This document shows, in pieces, positions 34,083-43,900 of a stretch of 64,000 nt of DNA (position 1 is the first letter of the stretch; every line of letters starts with the position of its first letter). Source of the DNA: Lachnospiraceae bacterium. Its GTDB lineage: Bacteria; Bacillota; Clostridia; Lachnospirales; Lachnospiraceae. The notes under the pieces are model-generated. The model saw only the letters and a list, made by a program, of their open reading frames with translations. It was not told the DNA's origin and ran no database searches. The stretch lies in the NCBI GenBank assembly GCA_910576125.1, contig CAJTHM010000015.1, positions 111,434-175,433 of the forward strand, written 5' to 3'. A program made the translations under genes and the position numbers.

Positions 34083-35414
34083 CTAATAGCGATAGAGATA
34101 CTGCCGAATCTCCCACTCCGACACATGGGCCCTGTACTGCTGCCACTCCTGCTCCTTGGCCGCGATATATTTCTCCGCCACATGCTTTCCCAGCACATCC
34201 AGGATGAAGCCGTCCTTCTTCAGCTCCTCCACAGCCTCTATCAGTGTCCCCGGCATGTTCTCGATGCCAAGGCCTCTCCTCTGGGCTTCCGTCATGGTAT
34301 AGATATTGCAGTCCACGCTCTTCGGCGGCTCTATCTGATTCGCAATGCCGTCCAGACCTGCTTTCAGGCATACCGCCAGCATCAGATAGGGATTCGCGGC
34401 GGAATCCGGGCTCCGCAGCTCTATCCTGGTGCTGCCTCCCCGCTCCGCGGGAATGCGAATCAGGGGACTGCGGTTCGTAGTGCTCCACGCGATATACACC
34501 GGCGCGTCATATCCCGGCACCAGTCTCTTGTAGGAATTCACAAGCTGATTGGTGACAGCCGCCATGCCCTTGATGTGCCGCATGATGCCTCCGATGAAAT
34601 AGTAGGCCTCTTTGCTCAGCCCGTTAGGGTCATTACCGTCCTCAAAGAGATTCCTGCCATCCCTGTGCAGGGACATATTGATATGCATGCCGGAACCGTT
34701 CACCCCGAACCTTGGCTTGGGCATAAAGGTGGCGTGCAGGCCATGGCGCTTCGCGATAGTCCGCACCGCCAGCTTGAATGTCATGATATTGTCCGCCACC
34801 GTCAGCGCCTCGCCATAGCGCAGATCGATTTCATGCTGGGCGGGCGCGCTCTCATGATGCGAGGCCTCGATGATCAGCCCCATGTCCTCCAGTGTCATGA
34901 CAATCTCCCGCCTGGCGTTCTCTCCGCCGTCCAGCGGCCCGATGTCGAAATAGCCCGCCTGCTCGTGGGTGTTCGTGGTGGGCATGGCATTCTCGTCTGT
35001 GTCGAACAGAAAGAACTCGCACTCCGGCCCCACCTCAAAGGTATATCCCATGTCGCCTGCCTCCCCTACGGCCCGCTTCAGAACCTGCCTGGGGTCCCCC
35101 TCAAAGGGCGTGCCGTCCGGCCGGTAGACATCGCATATCATCCTGGCCACTTTCCCCTGCTGTGGTCTCCAGGGAAATATCTCCAGAGTGGACAAATCCG
35201 GGTGCAGATACATATCCGACTCCTCGATTCCCACAAAACCGTCAATAGAAGAACCATCGAACGTACATCGGTTGTCCAGGGCCTTATCCAGCTGATTGGC
35301 CGTAATTGCGATATTTTTCAGTTGGCCGAACATATCCGTGAACTGCAGACGGATGAATTCCACATCCTCTTCTTTCACCAATCTCACAATATCGTCCCTT
35401 GTGTAATTCTTCAT
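34083..35414 (-). CDS. glnA: Glutamine synthetase type I
   Basis: GlnA makes glutamine from glutamate, ammonia and ATP. The 443-residue length and the lack of an adenylylation site match the GSI-alpha group of Gram-positives. Key parts: F-D-G-S-S-I-D-G-F, D-P-R-Q-V-L-K-R, the metal site F-E-V-G-P-E-C-E-F-F-L-F, H-H-E-S-A-P-A-Q-H-E-I-D, the glutamate loop N-G-S-G-M-H-I-N-M-S and N-R-S-P-L-I-R-I-P. Regulation is probably at the leader terminator by the ANTAR protein encoded next, rather than by a GlnR operator (no TGTNAN7TNACA site was found). Confidence 0.98.
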   Translation of the reverse strand: MKNYTRDDIVRLVKEEDVEFIRLQFTDMFGQLKNIAITANQLDKALDNRCTFDGSSIDGFVGIEESDMYLHPDLSTLEIFPWRPQQGKVARMICDVYRPDGTPFEGDPRQVLKRAVGEAGDMGYTFEVGPECEFFLFDTDENAMPTTNTHEQAGYFDIGPLDGGENARREIVMTLEDMGLIIEASHHESAPAQHEIDLRYGEALTVADNIMTFKLAVRTIAKRHGLHATFMPKPRFGVNGSGMHINMSLHRDGRNLFEDGNDPNGLSKEAYYFIGGIMRHIKGMAAVTNQLVNSYKRLVPGYDAPVYIAWSTTNRSPLIRIPAERGGSTRIELRSPDSAANPYLMLAVCLKAGLDGIANQIEPPKSVDCNIYTMTEAQRRGLGIENMPGTLIEAVEELKKDGFILDVLGKHVAEKYIAAKEQEWQQYRAHVSEWEIRQYLYRY

Positions 35415-35453
35415 TCACCAAACCTCCTGCGCTGTATCCCGTTCTTTTCCGTA

Positions 35454-35490
35454 CAAAAAAGGGCAGTTCTTCCTTACCATAAGAACGCCC
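35454..35490 (-). terminator. Leader terminator of glnA with an A1/G4 hexaloop
   Basis: On the minus strand GGGCGTTCTT pairs with AAGAACTGCCC, followed by TTTTTT. The apex can fold as CUU-AUGGUA-AGG, a hexaloop with A at position 1 and G at position 4, the signature of ANTAR binding sites. The hairpin begins only about 10 bases after the promoter start point and precedes the glnA ATG by about 40 bases, so it would stop transcription unless overcome. Confidence 0.82.
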
Positions 35491-35504
35491 TTGTCCTATA
35501 CACT

Positions 35505-35533
35505 ATCATAGCAATCAATTTCCAGCTTGTCAA
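35505..35533 (-). promoter_or_regulatory. Sigma-A promoter for glnA
   Basis: Minus strand TTGACA (35533-35528, perfect), 17-base spacer, TATGAT (35510-35505). It predicts a transcript that begins almost directly with the terminator hairpin. Confidence 0.82.
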
Positions 35534-35550
35534 TGATTTTTCTTTCTCTG

Positions 35551-35563
35551 ACCTGACACAGGT
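35551..35563. promoter_or_regulatory. Short palindrome upstream of the glnA promoter
   Basis: ACCTG-ACA-CAGGT is a perfect 5-base inverted repeat about 18 bases upstream of the -35 box. It could be an activator site; the protein is unknown. The remaining 188 bases up to the gene at 35752 show no further element I can name. Confidence 0.3.
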
Positions 35564-35751
35564 GCGCGTCCCATAGCGGGCTTTTTATGATTCTCCCGGA
35601 AAAGCTGCAGTTTGGGACATGGATTCAGAGGCAGAATGGACGGTATCGTCCTGCAGCATGAATAATGCGGTAATCTCTGCATAATTCTCTGCCTTATTTC
35701 ATATCTATTATAAAGAAAAAGTGACAAGATAATCTTCAAGGGGAAATAGGG

Positions 35752-36255
35752 ATGAGTGCTAAAACCAAAATCGTCGTACTTCACATGAAAGAGCTGATCT
35801 ATACCGCAATCTTCGCCGTGCTGGGAATTCTGTTCATCGTCCTTCTGGCCATGATGTTTCTGCCGGACAAAGACAAGGATAAGGACAGAAGCGGAGAACC
35901 CCGGGCAGAGGACGCCTCCGGCCCGGAACCTGTCATGGCGGAAGTCTCCTCTCTCTACATACCGGGCATCTATACCACGGAACTGGTGCTGGGCAGCGAG
36001 ACCGTGGATGTGGAGGTCATCGTGGATAAAGATTCCATCACCTCAATCCGCCTGGCAGGCTTAAATGAGGACGTCACCACCGTATATCCGCTGCTGCAGC
36101 CCACGCTGGATTCCATCTGCGAACAGGTCTACGAGAGCCAGTCACTGGAATCCATCACCTACACTGCGGAAAGCAAGTACACCTCCCTGGTGCTGCTGGA
36201 GGCCATCCAGGCTTCGCTGGATAAGGCGGCGGCCCAGAACGGCAATGCGGAATAA
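35752..36255 (+). CDS. Membrane-anchored protein with a C-terminal FMN-binding-like domain
   Basis: A 167-residue protein. One membrane helix at about residues 15-36 (I-Y-T-A-I-F-A-V-L-G-I-L-F-I-V-L-L-A) is followed by a charged Lys/Asp stretch (D-K-D-K-D-K-D-R) and a domain of about 100 residues: Y-I-P-G-I-Y-T-T-E-L-V-L-G, V-D-V-E-V-I-V-D-K-D-S-I-T-S-I and T-Y-T-A-E-S-K-Y-T-S. This pattern resembles the FMN-binding domain seen in RnfG-like proteins but the covalent-flavin threonine motif is not clear. The ribosome site is weak (AAGGGGAAA). It diverges from glnA and ends in a bidirectional terminator. Confidence 0.7.
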   Translation: MSAKTKIVVLHMKELIYTAIFAVLGILFIVLLAMMFLPDKDKDKDRSGEPRAEDASGPEPVMAEVSSLYIPGIYTTELVLGSETVDVEVIVDKDSITSIRLAGLNEDVTTVYPLLQPTLDSICEQVYESQSLESITYTAESKYTSLVLLEAIQASLDKAAAQNGNAE

Positions 36256-36294
36256 GGTTGGACTAAACGACATTTCACCGAATGAATCGCAACG

Positions 36295-36333
36295 AAAAAA
36301 GCGCAGGACCGGCAGAACTCCCCTGCGCTTTTT
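36295..36333. terminator. Bidirectional terminator between the 35752 gene and nadE
   Basis: GCGCAGG (36301-36307) pairs with CCTGCGC (36322-36328), with A6 before and T5 after, so it can end both convergent transcripts. Confidence 0.85.
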
Positions 36334-36385
36334 CGATTCTGTCCTGGCGTTTAGCCGTCTTTTCCATCACGGTATATCAATATTT

Positions 36386-38299
36386 TTACCCCAGCTTCTC
36401 CGCCTCGTCCATCCACAGCCTGGCGCAGGCGTCCGACGGCATGCGCAGATCCCCCCTGGGCGACAGCGCCACGCTTCCCACTTTCGGCCCGTCCGGCAGG
36501 CAGGAGCGCTTGAACTGCTGGGAAAAGAATCTCCTGTAGAAAATCTTCAGCCATTTCCGTATCGTCGCCTCATCGTACTGCCCCTTAAATGCCAGTTTCG
36601 CCACCCGGTACACTTTCGCCGGCGGATAGCCGCAGCGCAGCATATAGTACAAAAAGAAGTCGTGCAGCTCGTAAGGCCCCACCAGGTCTTCCGTCTTCTG
36701 GGAAATCACCCCGTCCACAGGGGGCAGCAGCTCCGGGCTCACCGGCGTATCCAAGACGTCCTCCAGCACATCCGACAACGCTTTATCGTCACAGATATCG
36801 GCATAATACTTCACCAGATGGCGCACCAGCGTCTTGGGCACTCCGGCATTGACGCCGTACATGGACATATGATCGCCGTTGTAGGTGGCCCAGCCCAGCG
36901 CCAGCTCCGACATGTCTCCCGTCCCGATCACAAGCCCGTTCTTCTGGTTCGCGATGTCCATGAGCACCTGGGTACGTTCCCTGGCCTGCCCGTTCTCATA
37001 GGTCACATCGTGGCTGGAGCTGTCCTGCCCGATATCCTGGAAATGTACCTTTACCGCCTCCTTGATATCCACTTCCTCCAGCGTCGTACCCAGGGTGCGC
37101 GCCAGCAGGCAGGCATTCTCATAAGTCCTGTCCGTGGTGCCGAAGCAGGGCATGGTCACCGCTATGATGCCTTTCCTGTCAAGCCCCAGCATGTCAAAGG
37201 CACGCGCCGTCACCAGCAGCGCCAGGGTGGAATCCAGACCGCCGGAGATGCCCAGTACCGCTCTGGTCAGACCAGTGTGCTCATACCGCTTCTTAAGGCC
37301 CATGGACTGGATGGAAAGGATTTCCTCACAGCGCGCCCGCCGCTTCTCCTCATCCCCGGGCACAAAAGGCATAGGCGCAAAGCAGCGCCCCAGCTCTGTC
37401 TCCGCCACTTCCAGCCGGAAAGGCACTTTCACATAAGGCGCCTCCGGCTCCCTGCCGAAAGTCCCCATGCGTCTCCTGTCCGCCAGAAGCTTGCCCACAT
37501 CGATATCGCCGTATAGCGTCTCGCAGGTAAATTTCTTCACCCGGGCAAGAACCGTGCCGTTCTCCGCAATCAGGTCATGTCCGCCAAACACCAGATCCTG
37601 GGTGGACTCCCCCTCCCCCGCGGAGGTGTAGATATAGCCGCAGATCAGCCGGGCGCTGACGGATTTCACCAGAAGCTCCCGGTACTCGTCCTTGCCGATG
37701 GTCTCATTGGAGGCAGACAGGTTCGCGATGACAGTGGCGCCTTTCAGCGCATGGTTCACCGCCGGGGCGTCCGCCACCCACAAATCCTCGCAGATCTCAC
37801 AGCCCACCGTTAGGCCGTGCACTGTCTCACAGGGAAAGAGGATATTGGTCCCGAAAGGAATGGTCTTCCCCATGAAAGAAAAGGGAACAGGCTCCGCATT
37901 GCCCTCTGTAAAGTGCCGTCCCTCGTAAAATTCCGCATAAGAAGGGGTATTCGCCTTGGGAATCATCCCCAGTATCTCACCGTTCCAGAGCACAGCCGCC
38001 ACATTGTAGAGCCTCCCCTCCCGCTCCAGGGGCAGTCCCACCATGACCAGCGCGTCCTTGCCCCGGGTTCGCTCCGCGATGCGTGACAGCTGGTCCGCCG
38101 CCTCCTGCAGGAGAAGCTCCTGCAGGAACAGATCCCCGCAGGTATACCCTGTGACGCAAAGTTCCGGGAAGACGATGATCTTCGCTCCTTTCCTCCAGGC
38201 CTCCTCCAGCCTCTCGCAGATCGCGCCCCCGTTGTAGACCGGGTCAGCCACTTTGATTTTGGGCGTCACAGCCGCCACCTTGATGAATCCCTGCTTCAT
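36386..38299 (-). CDS. nadE: NAD+ synthetase, glutamine-dependent
   Basis: NadE amidates deamido-NAD with glutamine as the nitrogen donor. The 637-residue length is that of the two-domain form. Residues about 1-270 are a nitrilase-type glutaminase (F-P-E-L-C-V-T-G-Y-T-C, with the catalytic Cys in V-G-C-E-I-C-E-D-L-W); the rest is the synthetase with the PP-loop G-I-S-G-G-L-D-S-T-L-A-L-L and G-T-G-D-M-S-E-L-A-L-G. The start is the ATG at 38299 after AGAGGGA. It is downstream of hslO on the same strand. Confidence 0.97.
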   Translation of the reverse strand: MKQGFIKVAAVTPKIKVADPVYNGGAICERLEEAWRKGAKIIVFPELCVTGYTCGDLFLQELLLQEAADQLSRIAERTRGKDALVMVGLPLEREGRLYNVAAVLWNGEILGMIPKANTPSYAEFYEGRHFTEGNAEPVPFSFMGKTIPFGTNILFPCETVHGLTVGCEICEDLWVADAPAVNHALKGATVIANLSASNETIGKDEYRELLVKSVSARLICGYIYTSAGEGESTQDLVFGGHDLIAENGTVLARVKKFTCETLYGDIDVGKLLADRRRMGTFGREPEAPYVKVPFRLEVAETELGRCFAPMPFVPGDEEKRRARCEEILSIQSMGLKKRYEHTGLTRAVLGISGGLDSTLALLVTARAFDMLGLDRKGIIAVTMPCFGTTDRTYENACLLARTLGTTLEEVDIKEAVKVHFQDIGQDSSSHDVTYENGQARERTQVLMDIANQKNGLVIGTGDMSELALGWATYNGDHMSMYGVNAGVPKTLVRHLVKYYADICDDKALSDVLEDVLDTPVSPELLPPVDGVISQKTEDLVGPYELHDFFLYYMLRCGYPPAKVYRVAKLAFKGQYDEATIRKWLKIFYRRFFSQQFKRSCLPDGPKVGSVALSPRGDLRMPSDACARLWMDEAEKLG

Positions 38300-38438
38300 G
38301 TCGTCCCTCTTTTCTTCCCCGATTCCCGAAAACCATGTGCCCGATACCTCCGGCATTTCTCACCGCCATTGCCCGGGCGGATTTCCTTTCCAATGCCTCC
38401 GTACACCGCAGGCCTCCTGCCTGTGCGAAACGAACGGA

Positions 38439-39323
38439 CTACGGCCTCCTGCTTCTGCGGTACAAGGTCTCCAGCTCTTCCACGCTGAATTTGTAGTGGG
38501 TGTTGCAGAAGTGGCAGCCCGCCTCAATCTCCCGGCCCTCGTCTATCATATCCTTGATTTCTTTCTTCCCAAGGCTGATCAGCACCTTTTCTATCCTATC
38601 CTTGCTGCAGTTGCAGGAAAAGGCCACCGGCAAGGTATCCGTCACTTCACAATCCAGCCCCTCCAAAATCCGCTCCAGCATCCGCTCCGGCGTATCTCCC
38701 GCGTCCAGCATGGCGGTCACGGATGTGATTCCGGCCAGGTTCTTCTCCAGCCTGTCGATTGTCGCCTCCTCCGCGAAAGGCATCAGCTGCACGATGAACC
38801 CTCCCGCCTGCCTGACCGTATTGTCCCGCTCCATGAGCACGCCCAGCCCCACACAGGAGGGCACCTGCTCGGAGGAAGCGAAATAATAGGTCAGATCCTC
38901 CGCGATCTCACTGGTCTGCAATAAAGTCTGCCCAACATAGGGCTCCTTTAAACCCATGTCCCTGATGACGGAAAGCGTACCATGCCCCAGGGCCCCTGCC
39001 ACATCCAGCTTGCCCAGGGCATTGGCAGGCAGGATCACATCCGGCACGTTGGCGTATCCTTTCACGCCGCCTTTTGAGTCCGCCGTCACCAGCAGCCCCT
39101 GCACCGGGCCGTCCCCTTTAATCTGCAGGGTCAGCAGGTCCTCTTCCCCTTTCTGCATACTGCCCATCATGGCTCCGGCGCTTAGAAGCCGCCCCAGAGC
39201 CGCCGTCACCACAGGGCTTGTGTCATGCGCCCGTCTTGCCGTCTCCACCACATCTTTTGTGGTACAGGCAAAAGCACGGATCTGTGCTCCTGCCGCGGTG
39301 GCGCGTACCATATAATCTGACAT
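38439..39323 (-). CDS. hslO: Hsp33 redox-regulated holdase chaperone
   Basis: Hsp33 binds unfolding proteins during oxidative stress; zinc release and disulfide formation in its C-terminus switch it on. The 294-residue protein has the N-terminal core (S-D-Y-M-V-R-A-T-A-A) and the zinc site near the end: C-N-C at about 239 and C-H-F-C about 30 residues later, then K-F-S-V-E-E-L-E-T-L. All four cysteines are present, so the redox switch should be intact. It lies between the methyltransferase gene and nadE. Confidence 0.97.
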   Translation of the reverse strand: MSDYMVRATAAGAQIRAFACTTKDVVETARRAHDTSPVVTAALGRLLSAGAMMGSMQKGEEDLLTLQIKGDGPVQGLLVTADSKGGVKGYANVPDVILPANALGKLDVAGALGHGTLSVIRDMGLKEPYVGQTLLQTSEIAEDLTYYFASSEQVPSCVGLGVLMERDNTVRQAGGFIVQLMPFAEEATIDRLEKNLAGITSVTAMLDAGDTPERMLERILEGLDCEVTDTLPVAFSCNCSKDRIEKVLISLGKKEIKDMIDEGREIEAGCHFCNTHYKFSVEELETLYRRSRRP

Positions 39324-39372
39324 TTTGCACCTCGTCTCCCAAATTGAATTGCGCCTTTTTTACTCTGACTCT

Positions 39373-40167
39373 CTAGAATTTCTTCCCACACTTTGCCACT
39401 AAATAAATCCGCTCGCTCTTCTCCGTGACAGCCTCTCCGGTGTCCGCGTCCATGGCTTCCACCACTGCCAGGCCGGCCTGCTTAGTCAGCCTCAGGATCT
39501 GCTCCAGGGAATATCCCCTCTGGTAATGGGTCTCCTCGAATTTGCGGAACAGGCCGCCCTCTTCCCGGACGAACACGGTCAGGTCATATTCGTTGATTCC
39601 CTCCTCCGCATCATAGAAATTATCCCAGATAAAGCTGCAGTCCCCCCGGTTCTCCGCGATGGTGGCATCCCCAATCACTTCCCTGTACTTGTAGTCCGTG
39701 TTAAAGTCAAAAATGAAGACCCCTCCGGGAAACAGATAATTGTTCACCAGGGAAAATACGGTCAGGAGTTCTTCTTCGTCCAAAATATAGTTTATGGCGT
39801 CGCACACGCTGATTATGGTTCCCACCGTGCTGTACAGCTCCAGTTCCCGCATATCCTGCTGCAGATAGAGGATTTCGCTGCCGCTCTTCTCTTTCTTTTC
39901 CATGGCCACGTTCAGCATGCACTCGGAGGCGTCCACCCCTATCATATCGTAGCCTTTTGCATACATCAGCTCCGCCAGCGTGCCGGTGCCGCAGCCCAAA
40001 TCCACCACCAGATTCCGCTCGGATTCCAGAAGCCCCTCTGTATCCCGCTCCGGCTTCGACACGCCGTATTTTTGAATCAATCTGTCTATGCGCTCTCCCC
40101 AATGCTCATAGGGAACTTCATCCATAAATCGGTCATAGACACCCGCAAAATCCTGATAGATATCCAA
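39373..40167 (-). CDS. Class I SAM-dependent methyltransferase
   Basis: A 264-residue cytoplasmic methyltransferase. Motif I is V-V-D-L-G-C-G-T-G-T-L-A-E-L (about residues 50-63), followed by the acidic SAM ribose contact in M-I-G-V-D-A-S and a motif near I-L-Y-L-Q-Q-D-M-R-E-L-E. The N-terminus (Y-Q-D-F-A-G-V-Y-D-R-F-M) and E-V-P-Y-E-H-W match a Lachnospiraceae family adjacent to hslO. The substrate is unknown. It lies between the Gly-rich secreted protein and hslO and probably shares their transcript. Confidence 0.9.
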   Translation of the reverse strand: MDIYQDFAGVYDRFMDEVPYEHWGERIDRLIQKYGVSKPERDTEGLLESERNLVVDLGCGTGTLAELMYAKGYDMIGVDASECMLNVAMEKKEKSGSEILYLQQDMRELELYSTVGTIISVCDAINYILDEEELLTVFSLVNNYLFPGGVFIFDFNTDYKYREVIGDATIAENRGDCSFIWDNFYDAEEGINEYDLTVFVREEGGLFRKFEETHYQRGYSLEQILRLTKQAGLAVVEAMDADTGEAVTEKSERIYLVAKCGKKF

Positions 40168-40223
40168 ACCTGCCTCCCTGTGTCCGCTTTCGGCAGACGC
40201 TGCTTTTCATATTACGGGTATGT

Positions 40224-40895
40224 CTACAGATAGTCGTCGCTCCATTCCATATTTTCGCCATCTCCGGAATCGCTGCCTCCCGCATCGCCGCCTCCCGTAT
40301 CCCCAGGCACATCCACAGGAGGCGGGGCGGCTTCCCCTCCTCCGGAATTCTGATTTCCCGAATTCCCGCCACCGCCACTGTTTCCATTATTTCCACTGTT
40401 ATCGGCCGGCGGATCCACCTGCTCCGGTATTTCCGCAGGGGCCTGAGGTACAGCCGTCTGGGGACGCACTGCAGGTTTTGGAGTCTCTTTCACACCTACC
40501 GACAATGCCCCTGAAGCTTCTGCGGCTGCCTCCTCCTGCCGTTTCGCGGCCTTCTCCTGCATCAGCTGTTCGTCAAAGGCCCGAAAGCCCTCTTCTGCCA
40601 GACAGAACCGATCCTCCTTCGCCAGCTCTTCCACAGACGCCACATCATGCCATAACCTGCCGTCATACCATTGTACCCGGTCGTCCTCTATCCGCACTCT
40701 GACCGTATCAGCCCTCACATACCCAAGCGTCTCCGGTTCGATTTCTTCTTTTTGTTCTTCCAAAGAACCTCCTGCGGTCCGTTCCTCCAAAGGCAGTTCC
40801 TGTTCCCCGCTGTCCCGGACAGCGCTTGCCAGAAATCCCGCGGCAAACATCACTATCCCCACAGCCGCCATCATCATATATTGTCTCTTCGCCAT
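40224..40895 (-). CDS. Secreted or anchored protein with a Gly/Ser/Asn-rich tail
   Basis: A 223-residue protein of unknown function. The N-terminus Y-M-M-M-A-A-V-G-I-V-M-F-A-A-G-F-L-A-S is a membrane anchor or uncleaved signal. A middle region with V-R-I-E-D-D-R-V-Q-W-Y-D-G-R-L-W-H-D-V forms a small predicted beta domain, then a coiled Ala/Glu stretch and a low-complexity Gly/Asn/Ser/Pro tail ending in acidic residues. The preferred start is the ATG at 40895. It lies 39 bases after the M6 metalloprotease gene. Confidence 0.72.
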   Translation of the reverse strand: MAKRQYMMMAAVGIVMFAAGFLASAVRDSGEQELPLEERTAGGSLEEQKEEIEPETLGYVRADTVRVRIEDDRVQWYDGRLWHDVASVEELAKEDRFCLAEEGFRAFDEQLMQEKAAKRQEEAAAEASGALSVGVKETPKPAVRPQTAVPQAPAEIPEQVDPPADNSGNNGNSGGGGNSGNQNSGGGEAAPPPVDVPGDTGGGDAGGSDSGDGENMEWSDDYL

Positions 40896-40934
40896 CCCGT
40901 CTCTCCCATCTGCCTGTTTCCGCACATCTGCCAG

Positions 40935-43900
40935 CTACCTTCTCTCTACGGAATCAATAATCTCCTGCACATATCGGTAGCCGCTGCTGCCAGGCTTGAA
41001 CTCTCCTCTGGCCTGCACCTGCTTTGCCACAGTGTATACACTTCTGTATACCGGCGGGCCATATATGACCAGATCCTCTCCCTCGCATTCCAGCACCATA
41101 TATGCCCTAAAAGAGATATCTTTCGCATACATGTTAGGCGCCAGATTTATCAACACTGAGGTAAAACGGTTCCGTCCCGCCACGGTCTCAAAAATCTTGT
41201 CGTACACTTTGCCGTTTTCCGTCCAATAGGCTCTTCCGCCTCCTACCTTTGTGCCGTCTTTCACAAAAGGATATTTCTTCCTGTTTTCATTGGTGATAAA
41301 TAAAGTTCCGTATTCTTTCAGCCTGCAGCCGTCCACATTTCCCGCGACCAGCTGCTGCTTTAAGCCTGTACCGATGCCTGATTTAAAGCGGATTCCCGCC
41401 GGGCTCTGTATCCGGATGGAAAAACCGTGATAGCTCAGAAGATTCTCCAGTCCCGGCATGGGAACGGCCTTACAGACCTCTCCCTCCCAGGACAATCTCC
41501 ATACATACATGCCCACCGGAATGTTCTTCGCATCATAGGAATACATGACCGCCGTCCTGCCGGAAGTATCCGGCAGCTTCAGCTGATAATTGTTTCCGCT
41601 TTTGACAGCCGTATATTCTACGCCGTCTATATAAATATCATTTCCCGTATATCCTGCCGGCGGAGTCAGGGTCAGCAGGCGCGCCTCCTGCGTCGGAGGA
41701 GGCGTTACGCTTCCTCCTGCTATCGCCTTTTTGCGCACCACCAGATTGGTCGTATTCTGTGCCCGAGTGGCAATATAAAGGTTCGAGCCATAACTGCAGA
41801 CTCCCAGATAATCCAGCCCTGTCCCCAGATTGTCAGCTATCATCCGGAAAGAAGCGCCTGTGCCCTGGAGCAGCTTTGTCTTCCTGGCGTCTGTATCATA
41901 ATAAGCCAGACAGACCTGATTTCCCACCATTGCCATGGATGCGGCATTGAATTTCTTCATGTCCGGAATCGTATAATTCGTCCAGCTGTTCCCATCGAAC
42001 ACTGCCATGGCACCGCTTTCCTTGCCGAATTCCCCGCCCCCGGCAAAAGCGTAGATATTTTTCCCATACTTCACAATCTGATGGATATTGGTATGCCGGT
42101 TCGGCAATGTATCCTCAGTGCTCCATTTGCCATTGCTGTACTTCTGTACTTTCGTAACGCCGTCGCGGCTGTCCGCATACACCATGTAGAAGCTGCCGTT
42201 TGACATCAGCATGGCCGGGCGGCTGAAATCGCTTGCCGTCAGGCTATTGTCCACCAGACTGTTGCTCTTCAGATTATATATCTTCCATCTTCCGCCGTGC
42301 TCATAAGCAGCATAAATATCACTGCCATCCACCACGAACTGCATATATTTCGGATAGGCGACATTGTGCCGGGCAACCTGTTTCCATGCACCGTTCTCCA
42401 GTTTGCAGTAGACAGGCTGAAACGCCTGATCCAGATAGGCAAGATATACCTCCCCCCCGCAAACGGCCATGCTGACCGGATATGCTGTGGCTGCCGGGCT
42501 TACCTTTGCTCCCACCTGCTGCCACGCTTTCCCGTCCCAGCGCTTTACGCTTACCTGTTCATAACTGTAGCTGCCGGAAATGCTTTCCGTAAACGCCGCG
42601 TAGAGAGTCCCTGTGGAGGGATCCGTACAGACAAAAGGGTCTCCCGTGCACTGACCGCCCACGGTATCTCCCATGTTCTCCCACGACATGGCGCTCTTGT
42701 AGTCCGCAAAAGTCACCGTAAAAGTCAGCTGTTTCTGATCCGAAGAGAGCTTCACGTCACTGATTTGAATCCCGCTGTTGCTCCCGTCAGAGTAGTACAG
42801 CGTGTCCTTTGTAAAATCTGCGCTCAAATCCGTGCTGCCGTAGGAGGTCTCACCTGCCGTCACATCCAGAGCCGCTTTATGCACACGGTTGATATTTGCG
42901 TCCTTATCAGCGGCCAGCTCCGGATCCGTCACCCCCGGCCGGTACACATAGATGTAATTTTTTCCCGCCCGGTTGTCCAGACCGTCAACCTTGGTATCCA
43001 CCCGGTACATCAAAAGGCCGCTGGAGGGAATCCGATGCTCGAACCGGTTTAAATCCGCATTCTTCCTCCGATATTCCAGGCAGATGAACTCCGAATCGGA
43101 AAGCGGGGTGCGGAGCGCAAAGACCTTATTCCCTCCCGGTTCTGAAACCGCCGTCAGGGTATAAGTGCCGTTCTGGGTAATGTTCCCCATGGAAATCCAT
43201 CCCTGCCTGGCCCGCAGATAGGATAAAGGATACTGCAGAAAAGGACCGGTGCTCGCCATGATATCCCACGCGCCCACAGGCTCTCCCACGCCGTTCTTCC
43301 GATAAAGGTCCGGCAGTCCCAGCGTGTGCAGGAATTCATGGGCAATCGCGCCCTGCTCTGCCGCCACATACAGGGACGCGTCATTGGATACCAGCATCGA
43401 TGAAGGGATTACGTTGTAGTGCGATACCCTCAGGCCGGAGCCATTTATCTTGGCTGTTCCCGCATAGGTAGTGTGAAAAGCAGTCTTTTCGCCGTTTATG
43501 GTATCTCCCTGCAAAATAATCGTCAGATTGTCAATATATCCGCTGTTTCGATTGTCCAGCTTATTATTTCGGGCGTCCAGAATGATTTCGTTCTTATTGA
43601 TGGCATCGACAACCGACTCCACCAGGCCGGAACCGCCGCCGTCGCTGTCTGAGGGCAGTGTATATACCTTTACGCCTTTTTTGTCCGGGTTCTCCTGCGG
43701 AAAATAGTTCGTCACCCTGACATTGTTTTCCGTAACCACGGAAATATAGTTGGCAAAGGAATTGTTGAATCCCGTCCCTGTCCCCTCGTCATACATCCGC
43801 TTTATCCGCTGCCAGTTGGAATAAGTGATGCTGCCAGAAGAATATTGGGCATTAAAGATATCTCTGTTATCGCTTTTCAGCCTTACGAATATGACCACAT

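Noticed and set aside
35461..35490. GlnR-type operator near glnA
   Set aside because: The inverted repeat here is a GC-stemmed terminator with a T-tract, not a TGTNAN7TNACA operator.
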